This document shows positions 6,751 to 9,004 of a stretch of DNA of 9,004 bases, in pieces. A program made the translations under genes and the position numbers. This DNA comes from Verrucomicrobiota bacterium (GTDB lineage: Bacteria; Verrucomicrobiota; Verrucomicrobiia; Verrucomicrobiales; Akkermansiaceae). The notes under the pieces are model-generated. The model had not been told where the DNA came from. It saw only the letters and a program-made list of their open reading frames with translations, and did no database searches. The stretch is taken from contig VFJU01000062.1 of assembly GCA_009885905.1 (NCBI GenBank), positions 1 through 9,004 of the forward strand, in the 5' to 3' direction. Position 1 is the stretch's first letter. Every line of letters starts with the position of its first letter.

Positions 6751-7485
6751 TCAATCCCTGCGGTTCAGCGCCATCATTAGGAAATAGAGCAACTGCGCAA
6801 GTGAGCCAATCGCTGCGGCAACGTAGGTCATGGCGGCCCAAAACAGCGCGTTTTTAGCCTTTTCATGCTCCATACTGGCGGCGACTCCGCTGCTTTCCAT
6901 CCATACGAGAGCTCGGCGGCTCGCATCGAACTCGACGGGCAGCGTGACGAACGAGAACAGAGTTGTCACCGCGAATAGGCCGACCCAGATCCAGAGCATC
7001 GTCATGTTGTGCATGAAGCCGATACCGAGGAACCCGAGGATCATGATGTAGTTGAGCATCTTGCTAGAAAATTGCACCGCGGGCACCAGTTTCGAGCGGA
7101 GTCCGAGCCAGACGTACGCCTGTTGGTGTTGCACTGCGTGACCGCATTCGTGAGCGGCCACCGCCGCGGCAGCCACTGAGGCCACACCGTAGACGGATTC
7201 ACTGAGGTTCACGGTCTTTTTCTCAGGGTCGTAGTGATCGGTGAGTTGGCCTGGGACGCTGATGACTTGGACATCGGTGATGCCGTTTTGTTGGAGCATC
7301 ATCTCGGCGATTTGGGCACCCGTCATGCGGAGTGGAATTTGTGAATACTCGGCAAAGCGGCGCTTGAGTGTCCCACTGATGAGAAAACTCGCTAGAAGTG
7401 AGGCGCCGATGATGACGATGTAGGACATGGAAAAGCCACCCGGTGCAGGACTTGCTTGTGCAAGGATTAGAGTCATTGAAATCAT
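6751..7485 (-). CDS. Membrane zinc metallopeptidase, YugP family
   Basis: Predicted integral inner-membrane zinc-dependent peptidase of the neutral zinc metallopeptidase 2 / YugP family; substrates are unknown in the family. 244 residues. A first membrane segment lies at about 20-38, then a soluble catalytic stretch including LTDHYDPEKKTVNLSESVY (82-99). The gluzincin motif HECGH at 112-116 (His112, Glu113, His116) supplies two zinc ligands and the general base. Further membrane segments are at about 143-160, 163-182 and 216-240. LPVEFDASRRA (182-192), with Glu185 as the likely third ligand, is a family hallmark. The start is uncertain among ATG at 7485, 7476 and 7428. The longest is given because the added residues are hydrophobic and Ala/Pro-rich, as in many relatives, but no Shine-Dalgarno site supports any of them. 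Divergent from the b562-like gene and convergent with the GT9 gene, so it is transcribed alone. Confidence 0.92.
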   Translation of the reverse strand: MISMTLILAQASPAPGGFSMSYIVIIGASLLASFLISGTLKRRFAEYSQIPLRMTGAQIAEMMLQQNGITDVQVISVPGQLTDHYDPEKKTVNLSESVYGVASVAAAAVAAHECGHAVQHQQAYVWLGLRSKLVPAVQFSSKMLNYIMILGFLGIGFMHNMTMLWIWVGLFAVTTLFSFVTLPVEFDASRRALVWMESSGVAASMEHEKAKNALFWAAMTYVAAAIGSLAQLLYFLMMALNRRD

Positions 7486-7576
7486 GAAGAAATGCTACGC
7501 AGATTTACATTCATCGCAAATCATTTTGAAGATTTCGATTGGAAAAACGAGTGAGTTTCGTTCGTATCAAGGCCAC
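7486..7576. promoter_or_regulatory. 91-base divergent intergenic region (zinc peptidase / b562-like)
   Basis: This short AT-rich gap must carry the control signals for both flanking genes. On the plus strand an AAGG (7569-7572) lies four bases before the ATG at 7577 and could be a weak ribosome binding site. A TTGGAA and a poor TCGTAT hexamer 17 bases apart precede it, too weak to call as a promoter. No palindrome stands out. Confidence 0.35.
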
Positions 7577-7987
7577 ATGAGAAAACAATCGATATTATTG
7601 ATGGGCTTGATGGCTCTCTCGCTGCCGTTGCAAGCGGAAGAAAATGAAACTCCGCTGGCCAAGCAGATGGATGCGATGAACGATGCTTTCAAGAGCTTCC
7701 GCAAGGAAACCGACCCCGTAAAGGGTGCGGCACAAGCCCGCGAGGCTCAGCAAGCCGCACTGAATTCGTTGCTAGAAATTCCCGAAAGGGTCAAGGCAAT
7801 GCCGGAAGGCCCTGAAAAAGCCAAAGCCGTAGTCGCCTATCATAAAATGCTGGGGCGCTTATACGTGACGCTCTGCGAGGTGGAGGATGCGTTTCTCAAC
7901 GGTAAAATGGATGAAGTCGCAAAAATTGTTGATTCGATTAAGGAGATGAAAAAATCGGGTCACGAACAATTCATGGAGGAAGAATAG
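7577..7987 (+). CDS. Exported cytochrome b562-family-like protein
   Basis: 136-residue protein with a cleavable signal peptide (MRKQSILLMGLMALSLPLQA, likely cut after Ala20) and a highly helical, charged mature part of about 116 residues, so probably a periplasmic four-helix bundle. By eye it aligns with E. coli cytochrome b562 (CybC). The N-terminal helix LAKQMDAMNDAF matches LEDNMETLNDNL, placing Met31 on the haem ligand Met7. The last helix, from NGKMDEV through SIKEMKKSGHEQF, matches EGKVKEA through QLKTTRNAYHQKY, placing His129 on the ligand His102. The distance between the two is 98 residues against 95. One Cys (100) lies in the third helix; there is no CxxCH motif, so any haem would be non-covalent. 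The frame is open upstream to 7427, but only the ATG at 7577 gives a signal peptide. The fold assignment is fairly sure; haem binding is inference, and a haem-free relative is possible. Confidence 0.72.
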   Translation: MRKQSILLMGLMALSLPLQAEENETPLAKQMDAMNDAFKSFRKETDPVKGAAQAREAQQAALNSLLEIPERVKAMPEGPEKAKAVVAYHKMLGRLYVTLCEVEDAFLNGKMDEVAKIVDSIKEMKKSGHEQFMEEE

Positions 7988-8003
7988 CCGCTGTTAGAAA
8001 TGT

Positions 8004-8033
8004 CGCTTTGTTTCATCACTCGATGACAAAGCG
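8004..8033. terminator. Hairpin at convergent gene ends, possible bidirectional terminator
   Basis: CGCTTTGT (8004-8011) pairs with ACAAAGCG (8026-8033). Inside it CATC (8014-8017) pairs with GATG (8022-8025) around an ACTC loop, so 12 pairs form with only a two-base TT bulge. It spans the stop codon of the L,D-transpeptidase gene and lies 16 bases after the stop of the b562-like gene, so it can fold in both transcripts. Neither side has a true T-run (CCCCTCTTT on plus, CATTTCTAA on minus), so efficient intrinsic termination is doubtful; it may instead protect 3' ends from exonucleases. Confidence 0.5.
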
Positions 8034-8657
8034 CGTCCCCTCTTTGACCTTGGAAAAGACAATCGGCATCGTCGCGCTTGGTCCGCGGATGCATGCGTGA
8101 GAGGCGCGGTAGCGTTTCACCGGACCGATGTGGTGGCCCACGCCGTCATGGGTGAGTCGCATCCAGTAGCGCATCGATGCACCTTCGAAACGCCCGCCTT
8201 CTGGAATGGTATGAAGGGTGGAGTCGGCATCGCTATTGGTCAAATCTCCCGCCGCATCGTAAAGGCGACCATATTTGTTAGACTTCTTCTCAACCGTTTT
8301 TTCGAGAACGTAAAATGTACCCGTCGGGGTAGGCCTAGAATCGATGCCTGAGCAAATCGGGTAATCCATCGCGACCTCGTTTTCATTCATTAGGAAACCC
8401 CGTTGTTTCTGGAGGTCGATCACGATGGATGAGTTTTCAGGATTGGTTTGGGAGAGGAGCTGTTGATTTTTCCATACCGAGTGAGTTTTCGGATAGTTAG
8501 GCTCTGCCTTGAAATGGTCGTAGCTGCCTGCGGGGAAGGGGTTCACCGGTTTGCCATCCTTGGTCACTGGCGCGGCGGGTTTCTGGTTGCCACAACTCGC
8601 GAGAAAAAGCGCGGCAATAGTGGCGAAAAAAAAGGCAACGATGCGATGCAGGGTCAT
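8016..8657 (-). CDS. L,D-transpeptidase (YkuD domain) lipoprotein
   Basis: Predicted envelope lipoprotein that makes 3-3 cross-links in peptidoglycan or attaches proteins to it. 213 residues from the ATG at 8657. The signal peptide MTLHRIVAFFFATIAALFLASC has a lipobox LASC with Cys22. A Pro/Lys-rich linker to about 75 is followed by a YkuD catalytic domain (about 80-213): SIVIDLQKQRGFLM, then YPICSGIDSRPTPTGTFYVLEK, then LTHDGVGHHIGP (His170, His176) and SHACIR (186-191) with nucleophile Cys189 and His187. The usual active-site signature is SHGC(V/I)R; here Ala188 replaces the Gly before Cys. The frame is open upstream to 8756, but those 33 residues precede a complete signal peptide and look spurious. 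No Shine-Dalgarno site is seen. Its end converges on the b562-like gene at a shared hairpin, and it diverges from the partial exported-protein gene. Confidence 0.9.
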   Translation of the reverse strand: MTLHRIVAFFFATIAALFLASCGNQKPAAPVTKDGKPVNPFPAGSYDHFKAEPNYPKTHSVWKNQQLLSQTNPENSSIVIDLQKQRGFLMNENEVAMDYPICSGIDSRPTPTGTFYVLEKTVEKKSNKYGRLYDAAGDLTNSDADSTLHTIPEGGRFEGASMRYWMRLTHDGVGHHIGPVKRYRASHACIRGPSATMPIVFSKVKEGTRFVIE

Positions 8658-8837
8658 TGGAGTTTGGCGTGGTGAGGTTGAATTAGGAGAGAACTCCTCA
8701 AATTGCAATCCCATACCTTTTCCTCCGTGACACAGGAGCTCTCCCGCATTGCGCAACCTCCTATCAGTAAATTGTTTGACTATTTTCGTCTCTTGGTAGA
8801 GCGTTTAAGAACTTTATTCCCTCGCTACCTCACTCAA
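8658..8837. promoter_or_regulatory. 180-base divergent intergenic region (L,D-transpeptidase / exported protein)
   Basis: No gene is supported here. Both flanking genes must be controlled from this gap. A -35-like TTGACT lies at 8776-8781 on the plus strand but has no good -10 hexamer 16-18 bases on. On the minus strand TTGCAA and TAATTC lie 17 bases apart near 8708-8681, also a poor match. Two 8-bp palindromes, at 8702-8709 and 8749-8756, are short enough to be chance. Confidence 0.35.
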
Positions 8838-9004
8838 ATGAAACCATTTCTCCGAGCGCTGTCCTTATGTCTGGTGATTCCATCGCTGATTTCCCCACTT
8901 ACGGGACAGAGTGTCAGCAAACTTGAGTTGGAAAAATCCTCAGCCCTCAATGTCTGGGAAAAGGTCACGATCACTCCTGACATGGTAAGCTCCACGGGTG
9001 AGCT
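8838..9004 (+). CDS. Exported protein of unknown function, 3'-truncated by window edge
   Basis: The ATG at 8838 opens a frame that stays free of stops to the window end (55 full codons). It begins with a classic signal peptide: Lys2 and Arg6, a hydrophobic core LSLCLVIPSLI, then a polar boundary near SPLTGQS, with likely cleavage around residues 23-25. The mature start (VSKLELEKSSALNVWEKV...) has no recognisable motif. The Cys at residue 11 lies inside the hydrophobic core and does not form a lipobox. No Shine-Dalgarno site precedes it. I do not recognise the family. The export signal and open frame make it a likely gene, divergent from the L,D-transpeptidase gene. Confidence 0.65.
   Translation, partial: MKPFLRALSLCLVIPSLISPLTGQSVSKLELEKSSALNVWEKVTITPDMVSSTGE

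Noticed and set aside
7427..7576. Upstream extension of the b562-like frame
   Set aside because: It would overlap the zinc peptidase start and bury the signal peptide; the ATG at 7577 is better.
8658..8756. 33-codon upstream extension of the L,D-transpeptidase frame
   Set aside because: A complete lipoprotein signal peptide begins at the ATG at 8657, so residues before it are not expected.
8702..8756. Short palindromes ATTGCAAT (8702-8709) and TTGCGCAA (8749-8756)
   Set aside because: Eight-base palindromes are expected by chance in 9 kb and they are not placed against a convincing promoter.
1..9004. Apparent abundance of GTTAG/CTAAC and of Leu TTA/CTA codons followed by G
   Set aside because: A hand tally gave about 24 GTTAG/CTAAC against roughly 15 expected at this base composition, and about half of some 45 TTA/CTA codons followed by G. 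This is modest, uncorrected for codon bias, and could be mutational context.
1..9004. Mobile elements, CRISPR arrays, defence systems, tRNA or rRNA genes
   Set aside because: No transposase or integrase motif, no direct-repeat array, and no RNA-gene signature was seen on either strand; the genes are housekeeping or envelope types.

Overview
The window reads as an ordinary chromosomal stretch of a Gram-negative bacterium, most likely from the Verrucomicrobiota. The reasons are the mix of protein families and their sequence style: a GspG-like prepilin-type protein encoded alone, a YhaM-type HD nuclease next to RNase R, a YugP-type zinc peptidase, a heptosyltransferase-like GT9 protein, and rare Shine-Dalgarno sites. 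This placement is inference from protein appearance; there is no rRNA gene or other marker here to prove it. No mobile element, CRISPR array, tRNA, rRNA or phage gene was seen.

Layout. Bases 1-1223 (+) hold the 3' four-fifths or so of lpdA, the dihydrolipoamide dehydrogenase (E3) of 2-oxo-acid dehydrogenase complexes, cut by the window edge. It converges, with only 3 bases between stop codons, on a minus-strand pair: rnr (RNase R, about 4824 to 2470) followed by a YhaM-type OB-fold/HD 3'-5' exoribonuclease (about 2312 to 1227). The pair would supply two processive or distributive RNA 3'-end degraders from one locus. From 4825 to 5080 is a divergent control region with a palindrome and a plausible sigma70-type promoter. 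It precedes a plus-strand prepilin-type (GspG-like) pseudopilin gene (5081-5674), which is followed by a probable intrinsic terminator. Next is a GT9 glycosyltransferase gene (5797-6738, +), which converges with a membrane zinc peptidase gene (7485 to 6751, -). Divergent from the peptidase is a small exported protein (7577-7987, +) that looks like a cytochrome b562-family four-helix protein with both haem ligands in place. It converges on an L,D-transpeptidase lipoprotein gene (8657 to 8016, -) through a shared 3'-end hairpin. Divergent from that, an exported protein starts at 8838 and runs off the window.

Taken together, the left half is central metabolism and RNA decay, and the right half is envelope-directed: pilin-like protein, sugar transferase, membrane protease, periplasmic haem-type protein, cell-wall cross-linker and an exported protein of unknown function. 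The strand alternates at almost every gene, so apart from rnr plus the HD nuclease these look like separately transcribed units rather than one operon. I found no convincing new multi-gene system. The observations most worth a second look are the b562-like protein, the SHAC variant of the L,D-transpeptidase active site, and the paired exoribonucleases with a palindrome between them.
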